A program made the translations under genes and the position numbers. The notes below the pieces were generated by a model. The model saw only the letters and a list, made by a program, of their open reading frames with translations. It did no database searches and was not told the DNA's origin. Below are positions 10,066-22,271 of a stretch of DNA of 64,000 bases, in pieces; within the stretch, counting starts at the first letter, position 1, and each line of letters begins with the position of its first letter. The DNA lies in assembly GCA_963422465.1 (NCBI GenBank), contig OY730174.1:3126914-3190913 (forward strand), given 5' to 3'. The DNA is from Lichina pygmaea. Lineage: Eukaryota > Ascomycota > Lichinomycetes > Lichinales > Lichinaceae.

Positions 10066-11035
10066 ATGACGTCCAGTCTGGTTCGACTCTCCGCGACGAG
10101 GACATCGCGACGGCTGCTGCTGCGGCGGCCGCGATGGCAACGCCCAGGATTCAGCACCTCGGCGCCCCTGAAGAGCGCGACACTGTTCGTAGTATGTTGT
10201 CACCACCAAGATTCTGTCGCCGGCTGGTCTCACGGATCGGAAAGCACAGGGATACGGCCGAGAACAACGCTTCGATACCGTTCAAGTTCACCCCCCAGAA
10301 CCTAAGGCTCCTCGACGAGATCCTCAAGCGATACCCGCCCCAGTACAAGAAGGCTGCCGTCATGCCTCTGCTCGACCTTGGACAGCGGCAGCATGGCTTT
10401 ACTTCCATCAGCGTCATGAACGAGGTTGCGAGGCTGCTGGAGATGCCTCCGATGCGGGTCTACGAGGTTGCGACTTTCTACTCCATGTACAACCGGGACC
10501 CGGTAGGGAAGTATCATGTTCAAGTGTGCACCACGGTACGTCTGGACGAGGCTCCGATATAGGACCGCCCCGGAGGCTCAAAGCCGCAGCTGATGTGGCA
10601 CGAATTCAGACGCCCTGCCAGCTCTGTGGTTCGGATGCCATCATGAAGGCCGTCGAGGAGAACCTCGGCGTACACACAGGCGGGACGACCGCAGACAAGC
10701 TGTTCACCTTCTCGGAGGTTGAGTGCCTGGGTGCCTGTGTCAACGCGCCCATGATACAGATCAACGACGACTACTACGAGGACCTGACGCCGGAGACCAC
10801 ACACCAGATTCTCAACGCTCTCAGGGCAGCGGCGCGGCAGACGTCGTCCGCGGAGGCATCGCCGGATCACGGGGAGCGCGCCTCGGGGCGGCTGGACCGT
10901 CCAAGCGCCAAAGGAGACGTGCAACTACCGCCTGCAGGCCCCTTGTCGGGGAGAGAGTCGTGCGAGAACAAGGCGGGGTTGACGAACCTGACAAGTCCGA
11001 TGTGGGGTCCGGAGACAACTCGTCCGGACCTGTGA
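10066..11035 (+). CDS. nuo-24: NADH:ubiquinone oxidoreductase 24 kDa subunit (NDUFV2/NuoE)
   Basis: This is the [2Fe-2S] flavoprotein-arm subunit of mitochondrial complex I, passing electrons near the NADH site. Exons are 10066-10191, 10245-10535 and 10610-11035 (280 aa). Intron 1 is 53 bp with donor GTATGT; intron 2 is 74 bp with GTACGT and TTCAG. The N-terminus is a basic presequence ending in [10 protein letters not shown], a usual mitochondrial cleavage context. The core matches the family: [47 protein letters not shown] and [12 protein letters not shown]. The cluster cysteines lie in CTTTPC (rebuilt across intron 2) and CLGAC. The C-terminus ([17 protein letters not shown]) is typical of fungi. 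Length is normal and nothing is missing. The assembly factor CIA84 lies about 8 kb downstream. Confidence 0.95.
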
Positions 11036-13027
11036 ACTGCACAGGAACAGGTGGTCTCGGCCACGGTCCGGTGAGTGAGAGGCTGGGGTTCTGGCGCGGG
11101 CAGCACTTGCCCCGACGGCGTTCTCCTTGACCCATGTGATGTAGTTCGGGGTGGTGCCGCCCCTCGAGCCGGGGCGGTCTGCATGCTCGGCGCACCTAGC
11201 AGCTCAAGGGCTGACAAGGCAGCGAGTCTGACGTCCTAGTTTACAGCCAGCTCACGCAGTCGAGGGCTTGGGTAGCTGCGTCGACAAGGCCTCACCTTTG
11301 CGTTTTCAGCAGCGTCGCGTAGATCGAGTTCGTCATGGGAATGGAAGGCTGTGGCGGGCGTTGATCGGTTTCTCCTTCTAGTCTGTCTTTCCGGCCGACG
11401 GATTGCGTAGTTAGGAGAACCTTGAATCGTTACTTCGGGAGTCATGCAAAAGTGTGGCCTCCCAGCTCTGCAGAACTGGAGCAGAATCCTTGAGAGTTGC
11501 GGCTATGACGCTCTCTGCAGCCGAGTCCAGGCGCACATCTTGCTACACAGCCTCGATCATCTCCTACATTCCGCGCTTGTGGCGACCTCAAGACCCGAGA
11601 GGGGGCCTACGACATCCTACCGTACTTGGTTACCGTACGGTATAGTAGGATGCAGGTTCATGGTTGAGGGGCGTCGCAACATAAATGTGAGTTCGACAAC
11701 TCCATCTGTGGGCACATGTCAGGCGATCCAGACATCGTCAGCCTGATGCTTTTCGTGGCACATCACGCTTCTGTCGGACATCGGAGTCATGTGAGAGGGT
11801 CCACCGTCAGTCACAGAGGGCAGCTGATCGTATTCGGTACCCGTTCCGAGCGGCTACGTTGAGTTGCGGTACGCCTAGCATAGAGGTACTACATGAGTAT
11901 ATTCAGTACCGTATCGGTACGGGGGTACGGCGTATGATGGCTTATGTAACCTTACGTACCGTTAGGTATAGGGTACGAAGACGTACGAGGTACGAGTACT
12001 GTCGGGCTCAAGCGGGGCTCTGCTCAAAGGCTCAGATGCTACGTCGTGGGGCTCAAGAGACACGGGCCACGTGGGAGGAGTAAGCACATAAGGAGAAGTA
12101 TTCTAGAGCGAAGGGACTGACATGATATGTCAGCAGCATTCTATCGATGACAACCCCAAGTGCGATCAGGTGGTCGTATCACGTGACAAGACTCTTAAGA
12201 GGCGATATCACCAACGGTCCAGTACGTAATGTACGAGTACTCGTAGTCATCTTGGATGCTTAGTCATGTAAATTACGTCATCTCTGAGTTCATGCTTCAG
12301 CAGAATGACGTCACCCGTTGTATCAGCTGTTCCCCACCACGACCAAGTCTGAACTCTGCGGTTAATAAAACTCCGTACCCCCGTCGTCGTTCTCTCAACG
12401 GCGGTGATTGCATACGTACGGAGTACCTTCGTGCCTGTTTACATTTTCTTTCAGACCATTCAGCCGGAGTATCGTGGACCGAACCCTTGCCGGCAAGTTC
12501 TACAGCCCTGTGTCGAGGTGGAACTCACCCCGCGCAGTAAGGCTGAGCGTTCAGCCAGCATCGGCTCGCTTCGACGCTAACAGGACTCCGTACTCGTCCC
12601 ACAGCGAAGCTGCGCTGCCGATCGATTGCGGAGGGCGCAAGGAAGACTCCAAGGTTGGAAGTGTGCCTTCCAAGAGCCGAAGCCTGACGCGAGGTTGCTG
12701 GCCTGCAGCAGCAATAGCTTAGCTGCCCGTTGCTTCTTTCTCAGCCTCAACAACACGTACGAAAGTATCGGCACTCTGCGACCCGCCCGTGCCGCAGCGC
12801 CCACTTATATTCGCCGACGCATTTCGAGACCACCGCCCCTTGCCGTCACTGCCGCCCGTTGGCTTGAGTTACCGTCACGAGTCTCGACGACGTATTGGCA
12901 CGTGATTGGAAAGGACTAGAAAAGAGACCCGATTCCCCGAACCGCTCTCAACAACTCACTTCTGTCGGGTGGATTGAGTGGATCATCCATCACGAGAAGC
13001 GCTCTGCCGAACAAGAGTGCCACGAGC
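11036..13027. other. 2 kb intergenic region, no gene seen
   Basis: Short frames here show no codon bias or recognisable protein. The region is rich in GTAC words, with a perfect 14-bp palindrome TACGAGTACTCGTA at 12232-12245 and the dispersed word TACGGAGTA at 12417. From about 12540 the DNA becomes pyrimidine-rich and likely forms the promoter and 5' UTR of the next gene. Confidence 0.5.
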
Positions 13028-15967
13028 ATGGCCAGCGTTGTCGTACGAGAAAGAGAGCGCCAGCGCGGGAGCGACTGGGGCGATGACCCACCGGAGTCCC
13101 GCACCTATCGAACTGTGCGCCGCTATCGCGTTCCCCGCCCTTACGACAGTCACGAAGACATGGTCAAGGTGATCGAACGAGAGCGACGGGTTGTGCACGA
13201 CCCTCCCTATAGCGCCTACGAGCGCGCCGAGCAGGATCGCTCGTACGCGCTACAACGGACCGTGCCGGTCGAGTCGCCTTACGGTGCCGAAAAATGGTCG
13301 CGCTCGACCGAGTACTTTTCTCAGCCGGAACCGGCCCCGCAGCCGATCATCATCCGCCAGCAGGCTCCGGCGCAGCAGATCATCATCCAAGAGGTCCAAC
13401 GCGATCCCATCGTCATTCGTCGTGAGGTCGAGCCGGCGTACGAGATCGTCGGCCGTGCCGAGGCCGAGGACCGCCGGCCGCAGGAACGCCGCGAAGATCA
13501 TCGTTACGAGCGTGAGGAGAGGAGGGAAGACCGTCCACGCAGGGACCGCGACCGCGACGACGGAAGCGCCTACGTCTTCGCCGCCGAGGTGCGCGGCGAG
13601 GTCGCACCGCGAGACTCGGCCAGCCAGTACGAGCGCGACAGCCATGCCTACACCAGCGGCAGCAGCGACGATGATCTGGTCGTCGTGCGCAGGGAAGTCG
13701 AGGAGGAACACGGATTCGGACTCGGACACGGCCACGGCCACGAACACCACCATCACAAGCGACACATGGCCGAGGGCGCCGTCGCCGGCCTCGGCACCGC
13801 TGCGCTTCTGACGCACCACAAGAAGAAACAGGGCGACGATGTCTCCCACCGGGGCGCTAAGATGCTGGGCGCCACCGCCGCGGGCGCGCTCGGCGCCGAG
13901 GCCTTGGCTCACGCCCGCGGCCGACACCGATCGCCCGAGCCCCACTACGACGACCATCACGAAGATCGCCAGCGGAACCGGTCCCACTCGCGCGCCCGTG
14001 ACCTGGCCACGCTCGGCCTGGGCGCCGCCGCCGTCGCCGCCGCCGTCGCGTACACGAATCGCAACGACAAGAAGAAGAAGAAGAACGATAAGAGCAGCCG
14101 CCGAGGCAGTCGCCGAGGCCGCGGCCGGCGTCGACATTCGGTCTCGGGCGCGCAGGACGAGTACGCGACTTCGTCGTCCGACGATGACCACAAGCGCCAC
14201 AACGCGCGTCACCGCAACGACCGCATCGCCGAGGCGGCCATGGGGAGCGCCGCTGCCGTCAGCGCCGTCAAGCATTTCCGTTCCAAGTCGCGCGACCGCC
14301 ACGGAGGCCGGTCGTCGTCGGGGGTCCGGATCCGCGAGGGCGTTCCGGCCGCTGCCGCCGCCCTCGGCGGCGCCGGCGTCGCGGCCCTCTATGAGAAGCA
14401 CAAGGCGAGCAAGGAGGAGAAGCGTGGCCGGTCCATGACGCGATCGCGGTCTCGCTCTCGCTCCCGCTCCCGATCGCGCTCCCTCTCCCGTTCGAGCATG
14501 CGGTCGCGCGCGAGCTCGGTCATGTCTCGCCTTCGAGCCACCCGCGACCGCAGCCTCGGACGGGGCGCGGACCGAGACCGGGGTCTGAGCCGGAGCCGGA
14601 GCCGGAGCCGAAGCCGGAGCCGGAGCCGTAGTCGAAGCGTGCCACCCAAAAACGACGGCGGCCTCATCGAGTACGGCAGCGGCCCGATCTACCGGAATGA
14701 CAGAGCGGTCAACGACCACATATCCGGTGGAGGCCGGCATTCGAGGTCGTCGTCCTCGTCGTCCGCGCACGGTGGGCATCGACGACGCCGATCTCGACGT
14801 CGGGGCCGTCGCTCCAAATCCCAGTCACGATCGCGCTCTCGCTCTCATTCTCACGACCGCGGCCTTGGTCTCGCCGAAGCCGGTCTCGCCACCGGTGTGG
14901 CCGGGGGCGTTGCCGCCCATGAGCTCAGCAAGCGTCACGAGCGCAAGCAGACGGAACGCGGGGGACGGAGTCGAAGGCGTGCGTAGAACATCTCGTTTAC
15001 TTGCTCTCCACCGTCGCCGCCACTCTCGACTGACGCCTCTGCCGGAGCAGGCTCATCTCCTGGTCCCTATCCCGGGTCGTACGACGATCATCGTCAGCAG
15101 CCGTCTGCACCGCCGCCAGCTGGCTATCCGCCGCCAGCTGGCTATCCGCCGACGGCTGGCTATCCGCAGCCGGCTAACTACCCTCCGACGAACAGCTATC
15201 AGCCCGCATCTGGCAGTGGCTTTCCGCCGACGTCGGCCTACAACACACCGGGCTACATCCCACCCAACCCGGCGGCTCCTATGCCTCCACCTTCGGCTCC
15301 TGGTCTCGATCCGTACGCTCCGAGAGGTGATCCATACGGTTCAGGGGGGAGGGACGCCAACAGCGTAAGTCCTCTCACCGCCGAGGGTGAGTGTCCTTGG
15401 CACCAAGCCCGCGTGCTCTTCCCCGCAGAGCCGGTCGCTGATTGCTTCATTGTCGGTGTAGCTCCTCTAAGGGGATACACTCCCGAGCCAGAAGGATTGC
15501 GAACGTCGCCAACGCCCGCGATGGCTCGCTCGGTCCAATTCGACGAGCAGGCTCACGAGGGGCCCCTCCCCGACAGCTACCGCAAGCACAGCATATCTTC
15601 CACTTCGGATCGAGATCATCAAGACAGGAACATGAGGCACGACAACAGGATCAACGCTCAAGATCATCACAAATCAAAGCTGCACGAAAGCAGCGGCACA
15701 AGGTCGTCTTCGCACAGAGACCGTTCTCACCATCGACCAAGCGGTCAGAAATCCAGTGCTTACGGCAGCAGCTCGGACAGATCCGACGCCGCCCTTCCCC
15801 CGGATCGCTTCGACAAGCACGGACGGCCTCTCCCGGCAGCCAACACCAATCACTACCATGACAACCGCGACCGTGCGAGCAGCAACGCCGGCAGTCTCAC
15901 GAACCGCATCGAGAATGTCCTGAACGGACGTGCTGCTGGAGATCTTTTCAAACGGGCCTTGAAGTGA
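13028..15967 (+). CDS. DUF3824-type RS-rich, glycine-zipper protein
   Basis: Predicted exons are 13028-14978, 15051-15386 and 15462-15967 (930 aa). Intron 1 is 72 bp with donor GTGCGT and branch CTGAC. Intron 2 has donor GTGAGT; acceptors at 15461 and at 15428 both keep frame, differing by 11 residues. The start MASVVVRERERQRGSDW and the basic TVRRYRVPRP segment are typical of fungal DUF3824 proteins. Then come acidic and arginine-rich parts, a His-rich stretch, three Ala/Gly helices of glycine-zipper character (AVAGLGTAALL, LGAAAVAAAVAY, AAAALGGAGVAAL), two long Arg-Ser dipeptide runs encoded by near-perfect hexamers, and a proline-rich repeat (AGYPP) in exon 2. The C-terminus ends SLTNRIENVLNG. 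The family has no firm biochemical function; splicing-speckle-like or membrane-associated roles are both possible. An upstream in-frame extension lacks an ATG. Confidence 0.85.
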
Positions 15968-16965
15968 AGGGGGAATAGATGGCTGGCCCTTGATACTTTC
16001 CATAACCCCCTGTTGTTGTCGTTGTTGTCGCACCGAGCAACCGTTTCCTTCTCCCTTCTCCCTTCTTTTCTTCCTTCTTTTTCCTCTCCGGGGGGAATTG
16101 AAATATATGACGAAGCAACGGATGTCGACTTTCCTTCGATGCCTGTCCTTGCCCTGTCCTTGCCCGTTCCTGCCCGCCTTCCTCCTCTAACAAGTGGACG
16201 TCTCTACGAGTGTACACACATATGCGCAAGAACAAGCACCCTCTTAGTACGAGGACTTGGACACACATTTCCCTCTTTCCAGATTCTCGATACCATACCA
16301 GACTCGGACATGTCTTCAGCCTTACACTCCCCAGCCTTAAACGCGCCCAGCCGTCCTAGGCCACCGGAAATAGGAAGAACATAGGCTATCACAGATAGGA
16401 GGAACATAAGATCATAGCATCTCTTTTCGTACAGGTTCCATCTCCAATCCTGCAAGATTCTCGACAAAAGATTGTCGAGAAGAACGTCAAAGATCTGGAG
16501 TGATCTAGTGATCCAGTCAGGGGGAACAGCCTTGACTATGTACATGTTCTGCTCATAGTATTGCCCGCGCCTTTTGCTTCTGCTTCTGCTTCTGCTTGTC
16601 ATGCTTCCGCTGGTGATCATAATGATGATGACGATGATGATGACTTGCCTCAGGTTCACTGCTTTACTTGTAGATATCTTGCTTCCTAGGGGTGGCTTCG
16701 ATCTCACCGCCCTTCTGCCTCCCTCCGACAAAATTTTATTCTTGGTTGTCGACGTCCAAGAACATGTCCTGCTGCGAAGTTCTTACCTCCTGTGAACCGG
16801 CAACCGGCCGGGGAATGAGTGTCTTCATTTTCTCTCACGTGAACTTGGCTCTAGCAGCGAGCGAGGACTGGTCTTCTCACTCCTCCGGCTGACACCTCCC
16901 TACTTCTTGTCTGAGTTATTTTTCCTTACTTTTCGTACAAGTGTAGAGGAGTCAGGAACCATTGC

Positions 16966-17001
16966 GGTGGTGGTGGTGGTGGTGGTGGTGGTGGTGGTGG
17001 T
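16966..17001. repeat. (GGT)12 microsatellite
   Basis: Twelve uninterrupted GGT units inside the loop of the inverted repeat. It is not within any predicted gene. Confidence 0.95.
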
Positions 17002-17131
17002 TGATGAGCCCATCGGCTAATGCTTGTATAAGTACCGTCTTTGATGCAAGTTGTTGAGATGGGGCGTCGCCACGCCATTATCAGGGAAAAAGGAGGAAAG
17101 GAGGCGGGGAAGGTGGGGTGGCAAAGGGGGT

Positions 17132-17179
17132 TGTGTGGCTTGGAGATGTGTGGCTTGGAGATGTGTGTGTGTGTGTGTG
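17132..17179. repeat. Duplicated 15-mer followed by (TG)9
   Basis: The unit TGTGGCTTGGAGATG occurs twice in tandem and runs directly into nine TG dinucleotides. This looks like slippage-generated simple sequence. Confidence 0.85.
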
Positions 17180-18621
17180 GCATGGGGTAGCGTGGCCTAG
17201 AGCCACGTGGCCCCCATGAAGCAAGATATCTACAGACACGAGCAGGGAGCTGAGGCAAGATATCATCATTGTCGTCGTCACCATCAGGAGCAGTAGGAGG
17301 GGACGATACTATGAGCAGAAGACGTATACCCGTGCCAACTGGGGGGATTCCCCCCACCTGCTCCCGCCCCTTCGGTACCGGTACGTCCAAACCACCCCTG
17401 AGATTTCAGCCTAACGAGCAACTTCCTGAGATTTCAACTCCACGTCTCTATAACTTTACACCACAACGACTAAATACAAATCTAAGTGGCTAATTTGATT
17501 CCTCTGCTTCTACTCTACAATCTCTGAAGTTGTACATGCGTACTCCGTAGACTTCTCCTAATTCTAGCGTTGCTGAGAAACTACTCTCATCAGTACCCTT
17601 TCATCTCACCCCCCTCCCCCCCTCACCAAAAAAAAAAAAGGTGCTGTACTTGGCATGGCAGAAAAAAAACGCTCGTTTTTGCGTCCTTCTCGGGTTGTAC
17701 GAGGCTGACACGGCCGTGCAGTAAGCCCTATGCTCATGCTTATGCTCAATGCTCCAGGCCCTATGTCCACCGCCCCCAGACGAGAGCGGCCCCGTACAGT
17801 ACGTCCCTGGCGGTAACTAGCCCGGAGGGGCAGAAGCTAAAGAGAGAGAGAGGGGTGCAGGAGCCTAGTGGTACGGTAGAAACCCAGCAGGACTCGACTT
17901 CACCGCATACCGTGGTCAAGTCCGAAAGCTAAGTCCCATCGAGCAGCTTCTTATCTCGTCTTGACCTGGGTCCCTCTTGCTTGTGCTCAACGGAGCTGCC
18001 CAGAGGCGTTATCACCGTACCGTACTGTACATTCGTCGCTGCACCCGGGCTGCTCTCACGTTCTCATCCTCGCACACTCTAGCTCTCACCTTTCATGGCA
18101 TGGCTCGTGAGGAGAGGATAAGGGGCAAAAGCATCATTACGTACGTGACACGGTAGACTGGTTGAGTCGACTACCAAGGCAGTAAACATGCAGTCTCGGT
18201 ATCAAGTTTGGAATCGTCAATCAGGTTCAACAAGGTTTCGACCTAGTTTCTGTTCGATGTTGATCCTGCATGGTGCCGCCGATCCTGCATGGATCCGCCT
18301 GGTGCCTTCTAGAGCCTTCTCAGCTCCAGGGCAAACAATGGCTTCGTAACTTCATATAGTTGATTAGCTAGTTCTCCCTAATCAATCAACCAAGTCGTCA
18401 CTCATCTCTTCTTCTCCCCGCTGCTCGCTGTAGCGTTCCCAGTCGAACAGTTTCGACCCAAGTCGATCGAGTCAAGTCTGGCCACGGCCAGTTGCAATAT
18501 TCAAAATTAGCTTACGTACATCAAACGAGTTCTACCAAAGGGAATACATCGTTCTCCGTCCCTCACACCCTCGATCTCCCTCACCCCTCTCACGTCCCAT
18601 CAACACCATCAACATCAGAAT

Positions 18622-21169
18622 TCACACATCCAGTGTACGATCAATGTTGAATTTTTTGACCGGGACGCTATCGCCCTCGTGCTCGTTCCTCTTCTCGTCG
18701 TGCATGCCCAAGGCCTCGAGGGCGCTCCATACACTCGGGTACTGCGTCCTGATCCATCGCCCGACCGCAACGCGTCTCTCGTGGGACGGGACCGTGTTGT
18801 AGAATGTTCCGAGCCTGCTCGCAAATAGAGGTTAGATCGGCTGATAGGAATGTCCTTAGATGGTGGGAGGAGGATGTATGAGATGCTGGGCTCGGTGCTT
18901 TGTTTTTGGGACGAGAAGAGGAGGGTCGGGAGAGCAACTGGCAGAGTCGAGCCACAAAGAGATACACTAACATCAGTGCATCCGGCTTCATGCCCTCCTT
19001 CTCATCCAGCGTCTTGATGAGCCGCGATGCCTCCTTGGAACTGTCGTGCGCGGCGATGGCGCCGATGAATGCCGCCGCCAGTTCGTGCGTCATCTCGATC
19101 CCGAGCTCGTTGACGCGCGTCAGGACGTCCATGGCCTCGTCGTACCCATCCACGGTGGACTCGCACGCGCGCAGCGCGATGAGTATGCTGCTGTACGACG
19201 GGCCCTCGCGGGACCGAGAAATGTCCTGCCAGAACTGCAGCGTCCGCTCCGCGCTACCGCACGCCTCGAACGCGAGCATCAGCGAGTTCAGCAACCGCGT
19301 GTTCGGCTCGACGGCGTTGTCGAGCTTCAGGATGTTGTGCACCATCGCCAGCGACTGCGCGTCACGCGCGCGCGAGATGCCCCGCAAGCATTCGGCGTAG
19401 TCTTTCACCCTCGGCCGCTCCGATGCCAACTCGTGTTCGCACGCGTGAGCGAATACGTGCGACGCCATGTCCGGCCTGGCCCGGTCGAAGAACTCCTTCA
19501 TCAGCGCCATCCGTTTCCCCCCCGGAAGCTCGCTGATTGTGTGGATCGTGATGGTGTAAGCGTCCCACACGAGCTCTGTGCTGTTGCTGCGGTCGCGGAT
19601 GAAATTGAAAAGGAGCTCGGCGCATCGTTCTCGCTGCGACATCGAGTAGTGAAACGCCTGCTCCTTGAGTAGCCCAATCACGTCGCGCAGCTCGTCGCGG
19701 CGCAGGTGGAAGAACGCCAAGGCGGCCAGCGTATCCGGCTGGAGGCGTGCTTTGCGTTCCCGCATGTCTCTTTCGATCGAGATGATGTCCTCCGGCGCGA
19801 CGGACGTAGACGCCATCGCCGCCTGCAGGAGCTTGTTGCCGAGGGCGATGTCAGCATCTCCACGGTAACCCTCTGCACGAAGTTCGTTGTAAGCGGCCGT
19901 AGCACCGGCGAGGTCGCCGGCCTTAATCCGATGGTCCATCTGGATGAGAAACGTTTGCGAGTTCGGCAGGACATCCCACTTCTGGCTCAACTCCCAATAA
20001 TGCTCGGTCAAAGATACGTCGTTCCTCTCGCCAGCGAGCTCCAGCAAGCCATTAAAGGTGTCGGTGTCTGGCCGAATGGTGTCGTCGCCTTGGTGGCTTT
20101 GAACCATCACATGCATCTTGCGGTCAAGCTCCTCGACGTCTTGCGCACGGACGGCTGCCCACTGGAAGAGGACATCCCACGTTTTCTTGACCGGGCCCGC
20201 TTCGATAGCAAACTGGCACATCTTATCGCCCCACTCGACATCGTTCATGCGAATGCAACACTTGATGACCTGTCTGTACACCTCCTGCGACACTGGCCCA
20301 TCTGGCACCCGTGGCCGCGCATACCACTTCATCGTGTTGACTCGGTCGTCTAGCTGCGCATGTGCCACCACGAGTAGCTCGTGGAGTCCTTGATCAAGCC
20401 GAATGTCATGGTCCGCCATCATGGCCAATGTAACCTCCAGCTCCTGCTGATCATGCTCGGCCACAAATCCCTTCAGGACCACCTCCCACATCGATCGTAC
20501 GGATGTTCCAGCGTCGTTTGGCGGCCGATTGTACACAATCTGACGTGCCGCTCGAGCATCGCCCGTCCGAGCGAGGACCGTCGCCAATGGGAAGTCATCA
20601 TCTGGCATGGATGCCAGGCCGTCCCCGCCACTGGTTTTCCTCTTGATCTCGGCAAACAGCATCCTAGAAAGCTGCTTATGCGTCTCGACGCCATGTTCGG
20701 GAACGATAGCGAGTGCAATGAGTGCCTGCCGTAAGTCTGCCACGGGCAAGCCGAACCCTTCGCCGCCCGAGATCGTCTGTCGTAGATGCAGTAGCGTGTT
20801 CCGCACGTGCTTCGCCTGCAACTCCAAGATCGGCTCGTTCTTCTGGGACTTTGCCTTGAAAAAGATCCTCAGGGCCTCAACGAGCTTGTCCGCGGAGGGA
20901 GCCCGCTTCTTCGACCTCATGGATCCGTTCAGTTCGAGCATCGTGTCGAGTCCTGGAGACATGTCTGGTGCCTTGAACCATGGGTCCTTCTTGAGACGCG
21001 CCATCCAGAACAGGCCTCGCCTGCCGGTGGGTTTGCTCCGGCATGGCCGTCGTCTCTCCTCCAGCTGGGTCGTCGTCGCAAAGCCGCACCATCGGCCGCA
21101 TGCAGGCGTCGTCGACGTCTCGGCGGCGAGTAGTCTTTGGAAGACATGGCGCGAGAGAGGAGATCGCAT
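18622..21169 (-). CDS. cia84: Mitochondrial PPR-like protein, complex I assembly factor CIA84
   Basis: Exons are 21169-18972 and 18814-18622 (796 aa). The 157-bp intron has donor GTTAGT and a perfect CTAAC branch, and joins KPDALML to GTFYNTVPSHERRVAVGRW. The protein begins MRSPLSRHVFQRLLAAE with a basic presequence (GRWCGFATTTQLEERRR), as expected for mitochondrial import. The rest is helical-hairpin repeats of PPR/TPR type, for example IRPDTDTFNGLLELAGERND and VEPNTRLLNSLMLAFEACGS. The start and repeat layout fit the fungal complex I intermediate-associated protein 84, which binds the membrane-arm intermediate and is absent from the finished complex. Assignment to CIA84 rather than another fungal PPR protein rests on recalled similarity. 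Without the splice, the frame ends in unrelated sequence, which supports the intron. Confidence 0.8.
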
Positions 21170-21487
21170 ACTATACTCGATCCTCTCAGGCTTCCGGCTT
21201 CGATGCGGCCAGGGGCACGGCCATACAGTGGCGATTGGAACGGGAGGGCATATCTCGTAGAATCTACGTATGTATGTTCCGTAGAGAGGTGGTTGTGTAC
21301 GAATTGAAGCTTGAAGATGTGGCGGCAAATTCCGGGACGAAAGCTTGAGCTTGACGACCAGTCTTCCTCGGGACGTACGAGTACGTACACAGCTGAACCA
21401 CAGTTTCGAACTACGATTTCGAGACACTCATAATCCGTTGTCCACATCATCTAAAGCCACGTACGATACTGCCCGCCTTTCATCGCC
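21170..21487. promoter_or_regulatory. Divergent promoter of cia84 and bS18m
   Basis: Only 318 bp separate the two start codons, so the genes must share or abut promoters. The region contains GTACGAGTACGTAC near 21372. Both products act in mitochondria, which would suit shared control. No TATA box is convincing. Confidence 0.55.
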
Positions 21488-22271
21488 ATGACTCTCATCA
21501 GACCTTCTACGGGCAGTAAAGTTGCCTCTTCATTGCGATGCAGGGCCGTAGCCAAGAGCAACGAAAAGCCCAGTGAGGAAATGACCCCCTTCCACGTCAC
21601 GTCCACACGATCGCTGACATCGCATGGAAGATCTACGCCAATCACGGGGATGGGCGTCCAACGCGCCACGGACTGGCCGCAATGCGCCAGTATCGTCACG
21701 GACGACTGACTTCCTGAGGCAGCGGATCGCGAAGCTTGGAGTGACAGACGGCGACATGAAGAATCGCATTGGTCTGCTCGAGGACTGGGAAGCGAACGAG
21801 AGAGCGACGCGGCTCGAGAAGTTCCAGTACCGAAGGTGGAGGGCCGGGGACGTGTACGCGCCGCACGATCTGAGCTCGGTGGCGATGAAGCATGCCCGGC
21901 AACGGCCCGGACCGCGGACGGACGTCTTCGACCTGCTTGGCATCAACCCGATGAACGAGTACAAGGTAAGGAACGAGGGTCGTTCGTCTCACTCCAGTGG
22001 CATCGATGGTTGGAACAGACAGACAGGCGACGACGGTGACTCGCTGACCGGCGGTCCCTGAGAGCAGAACTTCGCCATGATGGCCGAGTTCACTTCGTCC
22101 ATGGGCCGCATCAAACACTCGCAGGCCACGGGTCTACGGCCCGTCAACCAACGGCGGATCGCCAAGGCTATCCGACGAGCCGTCGGTATCGGCCTGATGC
22201 CGCGCGTCTATCACCATCCGGAGCTCTTGGAATACATGGCGCTGCGGAACCCGGAGAAGCGAGTGACGTGA
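21488..22271 (+). CDS. rsm18: Mitochondrial small-subunit ribosomal protein bS18m
   Basis: Exons are 21488-21572, 21631-21965 and 22068-22271 (207 aa). Both introns (58 and 102 bp) have GTGAGG or GTAAGG donors and CTGAC branches, and phases agree. The N-terminus is a basic presequence with SRGWASNAP near the likely cleavage site. The mature part carries fungal bS18m hallmarks: GDVYAPHDLSSV, PRTDVFDLLGINP, and the S18 signature MGRIKHSQATGLRPVNQRRI followed by AKAIRRAVGIGLMPRVYHHP. It is a structural protein of the mitoribosome small subunit. It is divergent with cia84 and convergent with the secreted-protein gene downstream. Confidence 0.92.

Larger units (their letters stand above)
16620..17285. 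repeat. Imperfect inverted repeat, arms about 65-70 bp, loop about 520 bp
   Basis: The left arm (about 16620-16690) and right arm (about 17213-17285, read in reverse complement) share CTTGCCTCAG and the 17-mer TGTAGATATCTTGCTTC in the same order and spacing, preceded by GATGATGA-rich sequence. No transposase frame lies between them, so this may be a degenerate non-autonomous DNA element or a local inverted duplication. Confidence 0.55.
15968..18621. other. 2.6 kb intergenic region with simple repeats, no gene seen
   Basis: The first 200 bp are pyrimidine-rich. No coding frame is credible. The region holds a (GGT)n tract, a (TG)n tract, a short duplicated 15-mer, a long imperfect inverted repeat and one TACTCCGTA word at 17541. 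Its right end receives the 3' end of the minus-strand CIA84 gene. Confidence 0.5.

Noticed and set aside
11444-12723. Several 60-105 residue frames between nuo-24 and the DUF3824 gene
   Set aside because: No codon bias, no splice partners, no recognisable motifs; expected by chance in this length.
13250-14779. 509-residue open frame antisense to the DUF3824 gene
   Set aside because: It mirrors the Arg-Ser and GC-rich codons of the real gene and has no protein-like composition; the sense strand matches a known family and splices correctly.
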